This document shows positions 36,242-48,478 of a stretch of DNA of 64,000 nucleotides, in pieces (the stretch's first letter is position 1; each line of letters opens with the position of its first letter). The notes under the pieces are model-generated. The model was not told the origin of the DNA. It searched no databases and was given only the letters and a program-made list of their open reading frames with translations. The position numbers and the translations under genes are program-made. This DNA comes from Circinella umbellata (lineage: Eukaryota > Mucoromycota > Mucoromycetes > Mucorales > Lichtheimiaceae): assembly GCA_025093555.1 (NCBI GenBank), contig JAIWNF010000026.1:434001-498000 (forward strand), read 5' to 3'.

Positions 36242-38877
36242 TCATCTTCCATAGTGTACAAAACATGATCGACTATTGGATTTCTTTTTATCAATAATGT
36301 CCATATAAAGGGGTGTATCAAGTGTTTCCCGGTGGTTTGATTCCCAATATTCAGTGTCCATTGACTGTCTAATCGATTTAAACGCCTTGAATATTGTATA
36401 AAATGAACTTATGTCATCGATAAAAGGTTTTATATCCGTACAGCTACGCGGAAAGCTGATTTTTTCAAACTGTGTGCAGGTATATGTTGCCTCTGCTTGT
36501 AATGATTCAATATAAAATGTCACGCTTTCACCTACAAAAATTAAAGAAGGATTCAATTAAAAATGTAAAAAAATAAAAAATAAATAAATAAATAAATTGC
36601 TTATTAGCCTACCAATAATTTGAAAAAGAATGACATGATTTAATCTATTAGCGTCCAGACAATCTTTACCGAATATACCCAATCGAACCAAGTCAACTGC
36701 ACGACCATGGTTATCACTGTCAGTCCCTTTTGCTTCTCCGTACGCGATGCATGATGAATACTTTACACCTTCAACTTCAGAAAGAATAGCATCCGGTCGT
36801 TGAGTTCTGTTCGTTCGACATTTTCTAATATCTGCATTTACTTCGGGCCTATCAACTCAATCAGTAGTTGTATACAGTATTAACCACTTTGTTCGTATCG
36901 CACAAATATTGAAATAAATGCTTACCAGCGAAGACGGCATTGGCTAGAACTTATAAATGGACGAAGCACTGGGTCAATAATATTATGAATTAGGTCATGT
37001 TCTTTGACATTTTGTAACGGGTTTTCTGGGAACTCTTCCATACTAACATTCAAGAGAGATATATGTTAGTGAGGCGAATATTCTTTCTTTCTCTCCCTTT
37101 TTTTTATTTAAAAATTATTTACATGTTTTGTAAACTTCTCAAGAAGCAGTATTCGAAAGATCCAAATTTCTTTGTCATCATTTTTGCAAGCAGTTCGGGA
37201 ATAATGTCTTCTTTCTTAACACCGGCTCGTTTCAAACGCTACCAAGAAACAACCAACACTGTAGTTAATGAATTTTGTAGTGATGGTAGAAGTAAAAAAA
37301 AAATAGAAAACAGTATTAACCATTACCTTATTGATATCCATTAGTTCACTCACAAAGTCATTGTTGTCGTACTCCAATGAAAACTGGTCGACCACGTCAT
37401 TGTATGTATTATTTAAGACGTCTTCACCCATGCTGTTTATTTGTAAATCAACATGTGTTTTTTGAATAAGAAGGACATGTGTCAATGCACTATAAAGAAG
37501 ATAACATTGGAATGAGGAGGTGTTTCATAACTGATTCGCATCAAACAAGGTGGATAAAGAGAACATAGAACTCACAGTATTTCATGGACATTGGATTCAA
37601 ACCTCAGAATTCCGGCCTTTCCTTTTTCCACTACAGCCTTTTTATATTCATGGAACTTATTCGCCAATTCCCAATTTTCACTATTTGAATTGTTTGGTGG
37701 TGTCCCTATATCAATTGATTTGGAGGTTCCTATTGCCGGGAAGCCGTCTTGCACAAACACGCACTGATACAATTTGTTAATCACAAAAACAAAGTATTGT
37801 ATTAAGGGGTTCTAAAAATGAAAAATCGCTTTCACGAAATCGACGAAAAAAATACATTTTTGAAACTTCCTATTAGAAGAGAAAGAAAGAACTAATATTA
37901 CCTCCTCCTGATTATCACCCTCTTCTTCATTCATGGATGATCTCATTTCTTTATTACTTAAGCAACATTCACCATCAGTAATACTATTCGAACCATCTTG
38001 TCTGGAAGACAATCCTAGATTAAAGTAGGGGGATATTCATGTTATGAAGGTGGATATACCAACATTTCTAGATCTAAATTTATCCATCACACTCTCATTA
38101 CCCAAGAAAAACTGATCGATTGCATCTTGTTGCTGTGGCTCTTGTGATTGCTGGTGTTGTCCCATGGTATCCATAGGTTGCGATCGTTTTTGAGCTGGAA
38201 GTTCTTCTGATTGATTTTCTGCAACTTTTGAAATAACAGTTGATGGCATTGTCAATACAGGAGCTCTGGGAACATCCTTATGCTGTATTAAAAATAAAGA
38301 GAAAGATAAAAGAAATATATATATGTATATTTATATACCACTTTCATAATTTTCACGAGATCGCTTTTTGGTACTGTTGATTGTTTCCTGTCGATCGTCA
38401 CCACCCGCAATATTATTGTCACCGCCTACAATATTATTGTCACCGACTGCAATGGCACCGACTGCAATGTTGCTATCACCGTAGACAATAAAGGCACCGT
38501 TGGTTTCTTCTTCAATTATCTTATCTTTGTCTTGGTTAAACTATGATTTATATGATTGGACATATTAGCATAGTCGGATAGAAGCACATATAGATAAATG
38601 AACAATCATGTTTTTATCGTACATTCTTTTTAAGTCTTCCGATATATCTTTGAACTTCAATTGGAAGATCACGTTTTCCTAGCCATTTAAGATCATTAGT
38701 GTAGTTTTGCTTGATAGTTTCGTGATTCATTTTTTTTAAGGCAAAATGACGAGCATAATGTTCGTAAGTCCATTCAGTGATATCACGATTGGAGAAATAA
38801 GATTTAGTCCCTTCTGTTTTGAAATTGAATAAACATTCTTTGAAGTGTTTTGGCACAGTTAGTTTTTTGGAGCCCAT
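36242..38877 (-). CDS. Ten-exon protein with a PD-(D/E)XK-like nuclease motif
   Basis: Exons on the minus strand: 38623-38877, 38339-38540, 38060-38263, 37902-38014, 37576-37811, 37327-37489, 37123-37238, 36926-37042, 36613-36848 and 36242-36531. These sum to 643 residues with every junction in phase, so the gene looks intact. The N-terminal 85 residues are basic. Residues about 105-130 hold short repeats of the GDNNIVGG type. The C-terminal third carries RPDAILSEVEG followed 8 residues later by YGEAKG, the D...E-x-K pattern of restriction-endonuclease-like folds, then GRAVDLVRLGIFGKDCLD and SVTFYIESL. I recognise this C-terminal block as a large, uncharacterised Mucorales family. Nuclease activity is inferred from the motif only. 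It starts just inside the repeated leader at 38940-39110. Confidence 0.75.
38395..38470 (-). repeat. Tandem 18-bp coding repeat (DNNI-GG)
   Basis: Within exon 2 of the gene above, GGTGACAATAATATTG recurs with small changes and encodes VGDNNIVGGDNNIAGG. A shorter VGAIAVG variant precedes it. Confidence 0.75.
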
Positions 38878-38939
38878 GTTAACTATAATGAAAGGGGAAG
38901 AAGGATGTGTGCTTTTTTTTTTTTTGGAGAGAACTCGAG

Positions 38940-39110
38940 TTTTTATGAGAGCAACCAAAAGTCGTGCCATCCTGCGGTCGTGCCATCCCCCCATAATTTG
39001 ACTCCGCTGTCTTCCTATCCTACATCTGTGTATAAATGATAGATTGTTCTTATTTATCAGATAATACGTAATGAATAGCTTTTACTCAAACCCTCTTTAT
39101 CAATGTAAGT
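38940..39110 (-). repeat. Shared leader region (copy 2) with two GGATGGCACGAC boxes
   Basis: Reverse-complement similarity to 4455-4670, with boxes at 38961-38972 and 38977-38988 on the minus strand. It lies directly upstream of the nuclease-like gene at 38877. Confidence 0.65.
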
Positions 39111-39527
39111 ATCACTTTTGGTTAATGGAAGTACATGACACGTATGTTAACTTGACTTATACATTGTTACAATTCCAAATATGAATTTTGGGAAATAGTT
39201 TATCTTATAGATACACATTTGGTCTTTTTTATCTTTTTTTTTAATAGTTATTGTACTTATTTTATGGTTTTTTACTACTAACATTTATATTTTTCCTTTA
39301 GTAAAAATATTTAATCAACTTTCGCATTATTTATCATTTTATTTCATCCCTGTTATAATTTCGTACTCTATTTATATAATATTAATGTACACTATTGAAC
39401 CAAAAAGAAAAGTATTTAAAACGAAACAAAAGCACCGGTTTTTTTAACGTCATTATATGTTGGAAAATATTATCTATGCAAAAGTACAACTTTTACGGCA
39501 GGGCAGGGTATCAATGGCACGACCAAG

Positions 39528-39590
39528 TACAGCGGAATAAAATAAACGCAGCCATGGGGGGATGGCACGACCGCAGGATGGCACGACTTT
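39528..39590 (+). repeat. Third copy of the GGATGGCACGAC double box, inverted relative to copy 2
   Basis: Boxes at 39560-39571 and 39576-39587, with the same 16-bp offset and the same GGGGGGATGG start as copy 2. An ACAGCGGA landmark precedes them. Together with copy 2 it forms an outward-reading inverted pair around an AT-rich core of about 520 bp (39010-39528). Confidence 0.65.
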
Positions 39591-40860
39591 TAGTACCTGC
39601 CAGTTTTATGCCCCCACAGCATAATTTTCAAAACCCGTATTAGGAAACTAACATATTTTTTTTTCTTACAGAGCTTTTTCTAGTTACTGTACCACACTAT
39701 CATCTATATTCAACTTTAAGATAAGTACAGCAAGGAAGCGACCATAATAGAAAATAAAAAGAACTTTAAGCTTGAGAATAAGAGACTACCCATGAATCAA
39801 AGTATAGAATTAATTTATATTTATTGGTGTAGAATATATATAAGAATATGTGTTAGTTTTTACAATATTAATCTTTTAAAAGATCGAAAAACACAATGCT
39901 ACATGTATAGGTATTATTAAAAGCATCATGGTTTTTCTTGGTATCCCACCAGACCTTGTGGTTAGATATCAAACCTATAACCCTTTTCCCTTTGAAGTGA
40001 TTGTTGGAACCAAATTACAATTCAAATAGATTGTGTCTTTTTTGGATTAAAGTTGTTTATAAAGCAATCAATTTAATCAAATGCAATAGAAAAAAAAACA
40101 ATTCATGCAGTACAAAGGCTTACTCCAAGTTTTGGGTTGTTTACCTCAATAACTTACTTCCTCTGTCTCTTTCCTCGGGTTTCTCTTTTAGTCTTGTGCG
40201 TTTCTTTTTCATACCAATATTGTTTCATTTATTATCCTGTAAATTAGAAGAAGCCATAGATTTGGTCTATCACAGCATATGATGAGGAACAAACACAATA
40301 CTGAATGTGCCACAACGGTGTTGATGAAATACCATCAGTGAGCTTATGAAAAGCATACTAATCCAGCTTATCGATACGTTTTCTTTTTTTCACAAATTAA
40401 AAATGTACATTATTGGATACCCTCGCTTATTATTAACATAATTTTAACAATAGAACAAAAAAACCATCTACATTTTATTAGAATAATGCAATACATAAGT
40501 TCTTTCACTATAAATCACTTTTATCACTTGTCATAATAAGATTGTCTCTACTATATGAGTATATATAAAATTATAAGTAGTTTTTGCCTATTGAATCGTA
40601 TATCCATAATCTAACGAATTTCTTTAAGGGATCCCTTTTCTTCCTTTGATCATTGGTCTTGTTTGTATAAGCCAGCAAACACGTTCAGTAGAATAATAAC
40701 TTGGAAAAGAATGTGACAACCAAAAAAAAATATCGCAGTATGACACGATGCGTCTGTTAAACACATCCGGTACTACTTTTTTATAGCCAAATATAGTCAA
40801 TTAGTATTATAGAAACAATAGAAACAACAGTTCACAAAGAGGTGAAGGCAATATCAGTTC
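39591..40860. other. Intergenic
   Basis: AT-rich, no supported gene. Short frames near 40001-40282 look random. Confidence 0.5.
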
Positions 40861-41255
40861 GCTCGCAGCCGGGCTCCAGGCAACAAAAAGCCAGGTAGAC
40901 TTTCCACCACCTGAAGGGGGCCTTTGTCGGATCATAGGATAGATACCAAGCGTAGCAGAACTGTTCACGGCAGTGAGAGGCGATGCCTTACAAAGTCCTT
41001 CGGCAAAGCGGTCACCTTTGTCAGCTTTTTATCGATCAAGCCATGTCCTTCACCTGCATCTCACAGCACGCTCGCAGCCGGGCTCCAGGCAACAAAAAGC
41101 CGGGTAGACTTTCCACCACCTGAAGGGGGCCTTTGTCGGATCATAGGATAGATACCAAGCGTAGCAGAACTGTTCATGGCAGTGAGAGGCGATGCCTTAC
41201 AAAGTCCTTCGGCAAAGCGGTCACCTTTGTCAGCTTTTTATCGATCAAGCCATGT
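40861..41255. repeat. Tandem duplication, 186-bp units with 209-bp period
   Basis: Unit 1 is 40861-41046 and unit 2 is 41070-41255; they differ at a couple of positions only. The unit begins GCTCGCAGCCGGGCTCCAGG and ends CGATCAAGCCATG. It is clearly more GC-rich than its surroundings. A plus-strand frame reads PSVAELFTAVRGDALQSPSA, but no family is recognised. The near identity suggests a recent duplication of foreign or element-derived DNA. Confidence 0.85.
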
Positions 41256-42238
41256 TTTCACGATGCTTTGTGATTTTGCGAGTAAATTGAATCAAAAGAA
41301 TACTTAACCAAAAAAAAAAAGACCTTCATTATTTCATAACTCGAATAAAGAACAAAAAGGATTTGTCTTGATACTGTGGTCAGTTAAATCATGGAATCTC
41401 TTGTAATTGAATGATTGAGGAACGAAATATTAACATTAAGAGCAAAAAATTATGAACCCATTCACAGAAAAAAAAAGTCTCAAAAAAAGTACCTGTAGTA
41501 ACCATTCAACGTGTCTTTTCAATGGGGGGGTCATGTGCATGGAGAATTAAATAAGAGTCTTGGTTCTTTTGTTGTTGAGTCTTTTTAATTTGACTCCGTC
41601 ATCGGTCATCGGTCATTGCCATTAATTTGAGCCAATAAAATGAAGACACCACCCACCAAGTTGTACCTGTGGCGATTACTCTTAATTTTGCATGAGTTTG
41701 ATAGCTTCTTTTTTTCTCACACCATTTGATTCTTTATATTCCCTCAATTCTTAAAATGACGCAGGACTTTGCACAAAATAATTTCTGAGAAAAAAGAAAA
41801 AAAAAAGTGTTTACTGACATTCAAGTTCTTGAAATTATAAGAGATAAATCAAGAGGTCCCTTGGTCAAGTTTTTTTTTTATATTAAAAATTTTATTGTTC
41901 TTTTTACAATTAGCATTTTGGATTGAAACAGAGTGGCAACAAGTGATATCCATCCCAAAATTTCGACGCTGCTGCAGTCAAGTCGAATGCTCATAGTTGT
42001 TATTGACTAAGCAATATTACGTTCGTAGCAAAGACTTCAATTGGGAGTTGAGCTTGATAAATAACTTCATTTTACTGTATTAGACCATGCTCAGCGGGGG
42101 TGCTGTTATGTTAAATTTAACAGCTGCATGACTTCACGGTCAGTATCACAGCATCCGCTGCACAATTTAACTGTCAGAAACTGTTATCCGGACTGTTAAT
42201 TATCAACAGTTTGTAACAACCCACTGCTGCAATGGTCA
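41256..42238. other. Intergenic
   Basis: AT-rich. A stretch near 42090-42210 has repeated CTGTTA/TAACAG words that can pair with each other. No gene seen. Confidence 0.45.
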
Positions 42239-44200
42239 ATCCATTCAAGGGAAGAGAAGAAGAGAAAGTAAGACGATAACGACTATATTGAACGTGGTGT
42301 ATTGAACCGCTCTACAATTGATGGCGATGCAGATAAAAACACCAAGCAAATAATGATAGAATTGATAAAGAGTATGAGGAGCAAAATACTATTATGATAA
42401 AAATACGGGAACAGCTTTTCCAGAAAGCATTTGATTTAGTAAGTTAGTAAGTTTAACTCTCAAATAATTCTTTTTTTTTTCAGGATTTACATAGATAAGA
42501 ATTTTTATAAACAACACAATTCAAAATAGACAAACAAAGAATCGTTGGAAAAATACAGAAGATTTAGATTAAGTGTTGTTAAAAAAAGCAGAGGCAAACA
42601 TTGATTGTTTGAAGGCTTTGTCTTTGTATCTGTTACAAAATTGGCCCTTAAATGATGGAATATTAGAGCAGATACTTTGGTAAGTTTTTCTTTTCTTTAT
42701 ATATGAGATATTTATCATTGAACACTGAGACCATTTGAATACGCATCCTTTTTTTTTTTTTACGAATGTAGTATCTCTTTGTCAGGAATCGTCGACAAGG
42801 CTCACGATTGGGTGTCGACGTACATGAAAAGTTGCTTCAAAACAAATGATTGGGATCAATTCTTGGATATATTAGCATACGATATTCAATGAATTCGTGT
42901 TATAGACTAAGGCCGAGTCTATAATGGAATTTCCTTTAGATCAGGATTGATACAGCAAAGTGAAAAACGAAAAACTGTTTTTTTTTTTCATTTACCAAGC
43001 TCAGCCAGCTTTTTATACTGCTGAGACTTGTAGAACTCAAGTTTACCACTTGAGTTTTTGTTGGCTAAGTCGGTAAAAAAGAACAATTCGATTCTAGCGA
43101 ACACTATTATATTTGATCCCACAATCAGGGTAAGTGTTAAGTTATGGATTATGGAGGGATGTGATAGGATAATAGGGGTGTAATCAAACATCGACACCTT
43201 TATTTATTTTTTTTATACGTAGATTATGAAAGGAAAAGCCAGCATCGATGGTGCTGATGATCATGTCGACGAAACTCAACAAGCATTTATTTGTTTTACG
43301 AATAATTGACATTCTAGAAACATCGTAAGTCTCTTTTATTATTATTATTATTATTTCTGACATAGATTGATACGACTCTTACATTAATTTCATACTCTGT
43401 CATTGTCTATAGGATCAAACATTGTTTTATATCGTTCATCTAGTTTTGAAAGTGAACTTGACTGTATGGAAGATGGTTATAGTATTTTGAAGATCATCTT
43501 CCGTGGTAAAAAATACCATTTCCGTATGTAGGTATCAACAATCTTAAAATTACATATTGTCTTGTCAGAACCATTGCTGATCTTTCTCAAATTATACCAT
43601 GTAGGGGTGAACAAGCATGTTTTGGAAGTAAGGTAGTAAAAGAGTATAATGAGGCAAACTATTCCATTGGAGGTATCATTAGTGCAACCCACAATGTCAT
43701 GGGAAGAAATATCGACCTATTAGTGTCATCATACGAACTAAGGATATCAAGTTGTGAATGGAAGGCAGAAAATGTCACCCCTGCTTCCATACGTAAAACA
43801 AGAATGGTAAAAATATGGGTGTCACAAAAAAAAAGATGTACCTTTTCGAATGTGCACCTTTTTTTAATGACACTCTAAAAATATCCGTACCAAAATGCTT
43901 GACCCCAAAACATTTAGCATAATGTATATGGACTGGGTGGGTAAGTATTAAGAAAAGTTACATGAGAATGGTATCTGTAGATATAGATCGTATAATGTTG
44001 CCTCGAATAAAAGAAAAATCATTGTAATAGGTCGTGACAGTGTGTTGAATGCAATTAGAAAGAGGGACGGGGTTTAAGTTGTGAACAAAATTGACAGTTT
44101 ATACATTCCCCGCTTCATATACCTGGAAGATAATTATATACAAGTCATTCAGGTCGATGGGATATATTAATGGTACGTATCTTTTTTTAAAAAAAATACA
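42239..44200 (+). pseudogene. Broken gene of a second PD-(D/E)XK-like Mucorales family
   Basis: The plus strand shows remains of a multi-exon gene with several stops. A start-like MVNPFKGREEEKVRR lies at about 42231. Near 43470 it reads MEDGYSILKIIFRGKKYHFR. Near 43605-43800 it reads a run containing NYSIGGIISATHNVMGRNID, then LLVSSYELRISSCEWK, which fits an ID...E-x-K nuclease-type core. Later fragments (DSLYIPRFIYLEDN near 44095) fit the tail. I recall intact relatives in Mucorales, but that is from memory. A dispersed repeat at 42905-43050 lies inside it. Confidence 0.6.
42905..43050. repeat. Short dispersed repeat, copy 2
   Basis: Similar to 4012-4115, sharing ATACTGCTGAGACTT and AACTCAAGTTTA and a GATCAGGATTG-like segment. 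It lies within the broken gene at 42239-44200. Confidence 0.5.
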
Positions 44201-44345
44201 GGTTAATCTAGATCACGTCGTTATTGGACTTCTTCCAAATGCCCAGTTTGAAGTAGAACGAAGAAAGAAAAAAGCGAGAGTCTCCTTGTTCGATGCCCAT
44301 AAAGAACAACCCCCTTTTATTTTATTTTTTTACACTGAAAAATAA

Positions 44346-45624
44346 TTGCGTCTTTGATCTCGATAAAATAGCGACAGCGAGCATGAAGAAAATGATGACG
44401 ACGACTCATAACTACCTTTCAGATGCTCTTACATACCACTATCATTCAATTTATATCATGCTTTTTTTTTTATTTGGAGAGAATGTGGGCTTGCAACTTT
44501 ACAATTCTCATGTTTCACGTTACAACTTTATTACATTGCTGTAAAAAAAAACTGGACTGCATAGTTACAATCAATTTATTAGGTGAATCATAGCTTTCCC
44601 CCCCTCCGCACCTCGGTGCACTTGCTCTAAATATAAATAACATGTAAAAATCGGACAATTAATAAAATAAGTTATTTTTGATAAAAGCATTTTCTGATGG
44701 GTGTTACCATTCTTTTTTTTTTTTGACAGATGAGATCGTCGTGTAACACAAAGAAGGGTCAACGATCTTTAGTTTCTTTTATAGATAAGAAACATAAGTA
44801 TTTTATATTAAAAACCAATACAGTAATTTAGCATCTATTGCAATGTATTACCATTTAATTCTATAATAAACATTCACTTGAAAGAAAAATAACATGTTGT
44901 TATTATTTTACTTGATGATGAGGTCGACACTAACTGAAAATAATATAACAGGTGCAATATTTATATATAAAACAAAATACTAATGTGCTTGTTTTTACAT
45001 TCAAGTAAAAATTAGATGACTTATTTTAACTGAGAGGAAAAATTTTAGTGATAATTTATGCAACTGATTTGTTTTCTCAGATTGAGCAGCATTCCCCAAA
45101 GAAAAGATGTCGCGTGCGTGTGTGTGTGTGTACAAAACATTTAAAGCATGCTTCGTATATAAATATGTAATACTGTATTCATTGTTCCCTCTTGAAATTC
45201 ACCCTCCCCCCACTCTTCCTCCCCTCCCCCCGTTTTTTTTCATTATGAAAATATCTCTCCCCTTTTTTATGAACACAACACAAAACAATCATGTAAATGC
45301 ATGTATTATTTCCTCCTGTGCCTCATCCCCACACACACACACACAAAACAAAAGATGATGGGATCTTCTCTCTTCTTTTTCAATTTCTATACTTCTTTTT
45401 CTTTTTTTTACGTTTACATTTCTATCCACCTTACCTTCTCCCCCTCTCCTCCCGCTTTTTTTTATCTTTACTGTTCTTTATTAACTTTTTTTTATCGTTT
45501 CATTTGTATTTTTTTTGGAATCCATCATGGCTAGTGTTGTTGTGGCATTTTCATGTTTAATGAATAGGTAATATTTTTCTCTATTCTATAATATTTTCCC
45601 ATACAATTTAATAGGGGAATCACG
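44346..45624. other. Intergenic with long pyrimidine-rich tract
   Basis: 45190-45520 is strongly C/T-rich on the plus strand, which opens spurious frames. Pyrimidine tracts upstream of the start are common in fungal promoters. A possible small first exon (ATG 45528, donor at 45569) could add 14 residues to the next gene. Confidence 0.5.
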
Positions 45625-47878
45625 ATGAAATGTGGGGATAATTTCTATTCAAGTTCGGGAGAAACTAACCCACACATTTTCGCCGTCTTCAGGTTATCTA
45701 AAATCAATAGTACACAACAACTTGAAGAAAAAGATTTAAAACGACTGGATCAACTTGTTATTTATGGTCGACGCCTTTTTTTAAAAGGAGAATATAATGA
45801 AGCTTATCGTTTATTTTATCGACTTGAACAATCGCAACCTCATATAAGAACAACATGTAAACAATATCAAATTCAATGCTTGATGGAGTTACGTTATTTT
45901 ACTCAAGCTTTAACCATGTTGGAATCTATTATTGATCCACCATCCGATCAAGACAACACGCAATTAGTATCATTTCGATCACGACCACGAACATCCCTGC
46001 CGTCATGTTCATTGGATTGGTTTATTATGGGAAGTGATGTATGTTTTGCTCAAGGCGATTACGCAAACGCTGTTGATTGGTTACAACGAGGGTGTCAAAG
46101 AATGGGTTGGCCTATTCACGAAGCCATGCAAGAATCCATTTTAAATAGAAAAAGGCTCGCACAAGAAAAGTTAGCACGTACAAGCAAAGGACAATACTAC
46201 GGACGAGAACAACAGCAACAACGACAAGACGATCCTAATAACAAGTACATGTCCAAACGAATCGATTTTGTAAAAATATTACCCTATGATATTATAAGCA
46301 CTATATTTCAAAGGATGCCATTTGATTGTATTGTTCGATGTACTTGGGTATCCAAAAGATGGCATGCATATTTGATAAAAAGTTTACATTTATGGCAAAA
46401 TCTTGATTTTTCTTTTAATGATATGCCAGTGGAACCTGAATCTTTACGACTTTATTTATCAAGATTGGATGGGGCTCCGTTAAAACGAATTAAAATACAC
46501 CATGAATGTGTAGATGGAGATGCATTATTAGCGACCTTATTGGAACATAAAAATTTACGTTTACAAGAATTAGGTAAGGATCACAAAGAAAAGAGTTAGA
46601 GAGAGAGAAGTTTAGAACCTCCGCCTTTTAATATGTATATATATATGTATAATCTAATATGAATGCATACTGTTTTTTTACCCCTTGTTTAAAGACTTAT
46701 CGGAAGTTGTATGTACACCATCCCTATTTTACAACTTATTAACAAGTATGGGACCCACTCTAAAAGTCTTAAAGTGGCGTGGACTGATTCTTAAATTAGG
46801 AAACATTATTGATTATGTTGCCGAATCATGTATGCAACTCAAACATCTAGAAGTCCGTCAATGTTTTGTTTCTGATAAATCATATGAAGAAACAACGCGA
46901 CCGATGATGGATATCACTTCAAGCCATGGTCCTGGTTATTATTATCATTATTTTTCAAAATCATTTTTGGATAATATAGTATCGACTACCAAACCACTCA
47001 TGATTGAATCTTTGACATTAGCCGGGATCCATGAATTAACCATGACCAAATTAGCCCACATACTTCATCGATGTCCAAAATTAACTCAATTATCTTTGGA
47101 AAATTGTATTTTGGATATTGTCCCAGTGACAAGCATTCTGTTTCACAGTTGTCCAATGCTTGAGCGACTCCGTTATTCTCGTCACCGTTATGTACAACAA
47201 TATCATCAACCACAACATGAAGAAATGAATAGTACCAGTTGGATAGCATCATCAACAACAACAGGAAATAGAACAAGAAGATCTTTATTACTTTCACCGT
47301 TAACCAATAATCAAATGAATAAACACGTAATCCCTAGTAATATTGAATATACTGTTGTTGGAAAACGTGTATGGAAAGAATTAGCAATGGTCAAAGCTCC
47401 TACAGCGACAGATGCTATGTTACAACGACTTTTATATCGAGCCGATCTTACACAATTAGAACGCATTGATTTTACTGGAAATTCCAATTTTTCAGACAAG
47501 GCACTAGAAGAAATTTTAAATCATAATAATCATCATCGATCCCCTTTATTTTTGAATTTGCGAAAATTATGTTTAGGTGGATGTACAAGGATCGTAAAAG
47601 AACAGACACTATTGGATTTACTCAAGGCATGTCCTCAATTAACTCATATTGATTTTTCAGAAATATCTGCAGTAACAGATAAAGTAGTTGATCAAATTAC
47701 GCATGGATCTTCATCCTTATTACACGCTGTCCATTTTACAGGATGTCAATCTATCACTGATGCATCTATTAAAAGACTTGTGGATAAACGAAAAAATACA
47801 CTTGTTAAATTAGAAGTTAGTAGAGCATCTATTTCTATAGAAACAAATGGATATGTAATGTCTAAATTAAAATTATAA
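45625..47878 (+). CDS. TPR/F-box/LRR protein, Dia2/Pof3 type
   Basis: Two exons (45625-46573 and 46695-47878) give 710 residues. Residues about 30-180 contain TPR-like helices (YGRRLFLKGEYNEAYRLFYR; CFAQGDYANAVDWLQRG). Residues about 205-255 are an F-box (ILPYDIISTIFQRMPFDCIV, CTWVSKRWHAYL). The rest is leucine-rich repeats (LTQLSLENCIL, LRKLCLGGCTRI, LTHIDFSEISAVTD, LLHAVHFTGCQSITD). TPR then F-box then LRR is the layout of yeast Dia2 and fission yeast Pof3, SCF subunits that act in replisome disassembly and genome stability. Length also agrees with Dia2. The start could lie in an upstream mini-exon at 45528. Confidence 0.85.
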
Positions 47879-48478
47879 TGATACCTTTTATTTATATACA
47901 TATTTTATATATGAATAATAATGATAATAATAAACCCCCAATATACCACCTCTTTCTTTTTAATAATTATACAACTATTTCATACGAGCCAAAAAAAACA
48001 ATAAATGATGTGTTTTATTTTATCCCCGCATGATTGCTTATTGGAGGGTTAAAGGAAATCAAAGCGAGTAAAAAAGGAAAATGAAAATAAAAAACGTGTT
48101 CTGTGCTGTTCTTTTTCTTTTTTATTCTACACACACGCACATATATATATATATATATATATATTAAAAGAAAGGCAGACATTGACAAGAACAAGACAGT
48201 ACATTTATATATATATATATATTTTATCGTTTTTTAACACCTTTTTTTTTTCGTTCATTTATATAAAAAAAAAAAAAGAAAAAAAAAAAGAAAAGCTCAT
48301 AAAGGTTTCTTTTTGGTTTTCAATATTTAAAAAAGAAAAGCACACACTCTCTTTTATATATATTAATATTCGTTATTAATATACTTCCTTTTTTATCTAA
48401 ACATTGTGTGTGTTGCTGGCACTCTCCTATGGTCAATCATCTTACCAGCTCTTTAAAAATCACAAAGTTAACAAGATC
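47879..48478. promoter_or_regulatory. Intergenic, CCR4 promoter and leader
   Basis: Contains (TA)n at 48140-48164, a second TA run near 48208, A-rich runs, and a frame that joins the CCR4 frame from 48404. No other gene. Confidence 0.45.

Noticed and set aside
45190..45534. Overlapping open frames rich in Phe, Ser and Leu
   Set aside because: They arise from a C/T-rich tract upstream of the F-box gene and have no protein-like pattern.
48404..48478. Upstream in-frame ATG for CCR4
   Set aside because: Kept as an alternative only; the added 25 residues look like leader sequence.
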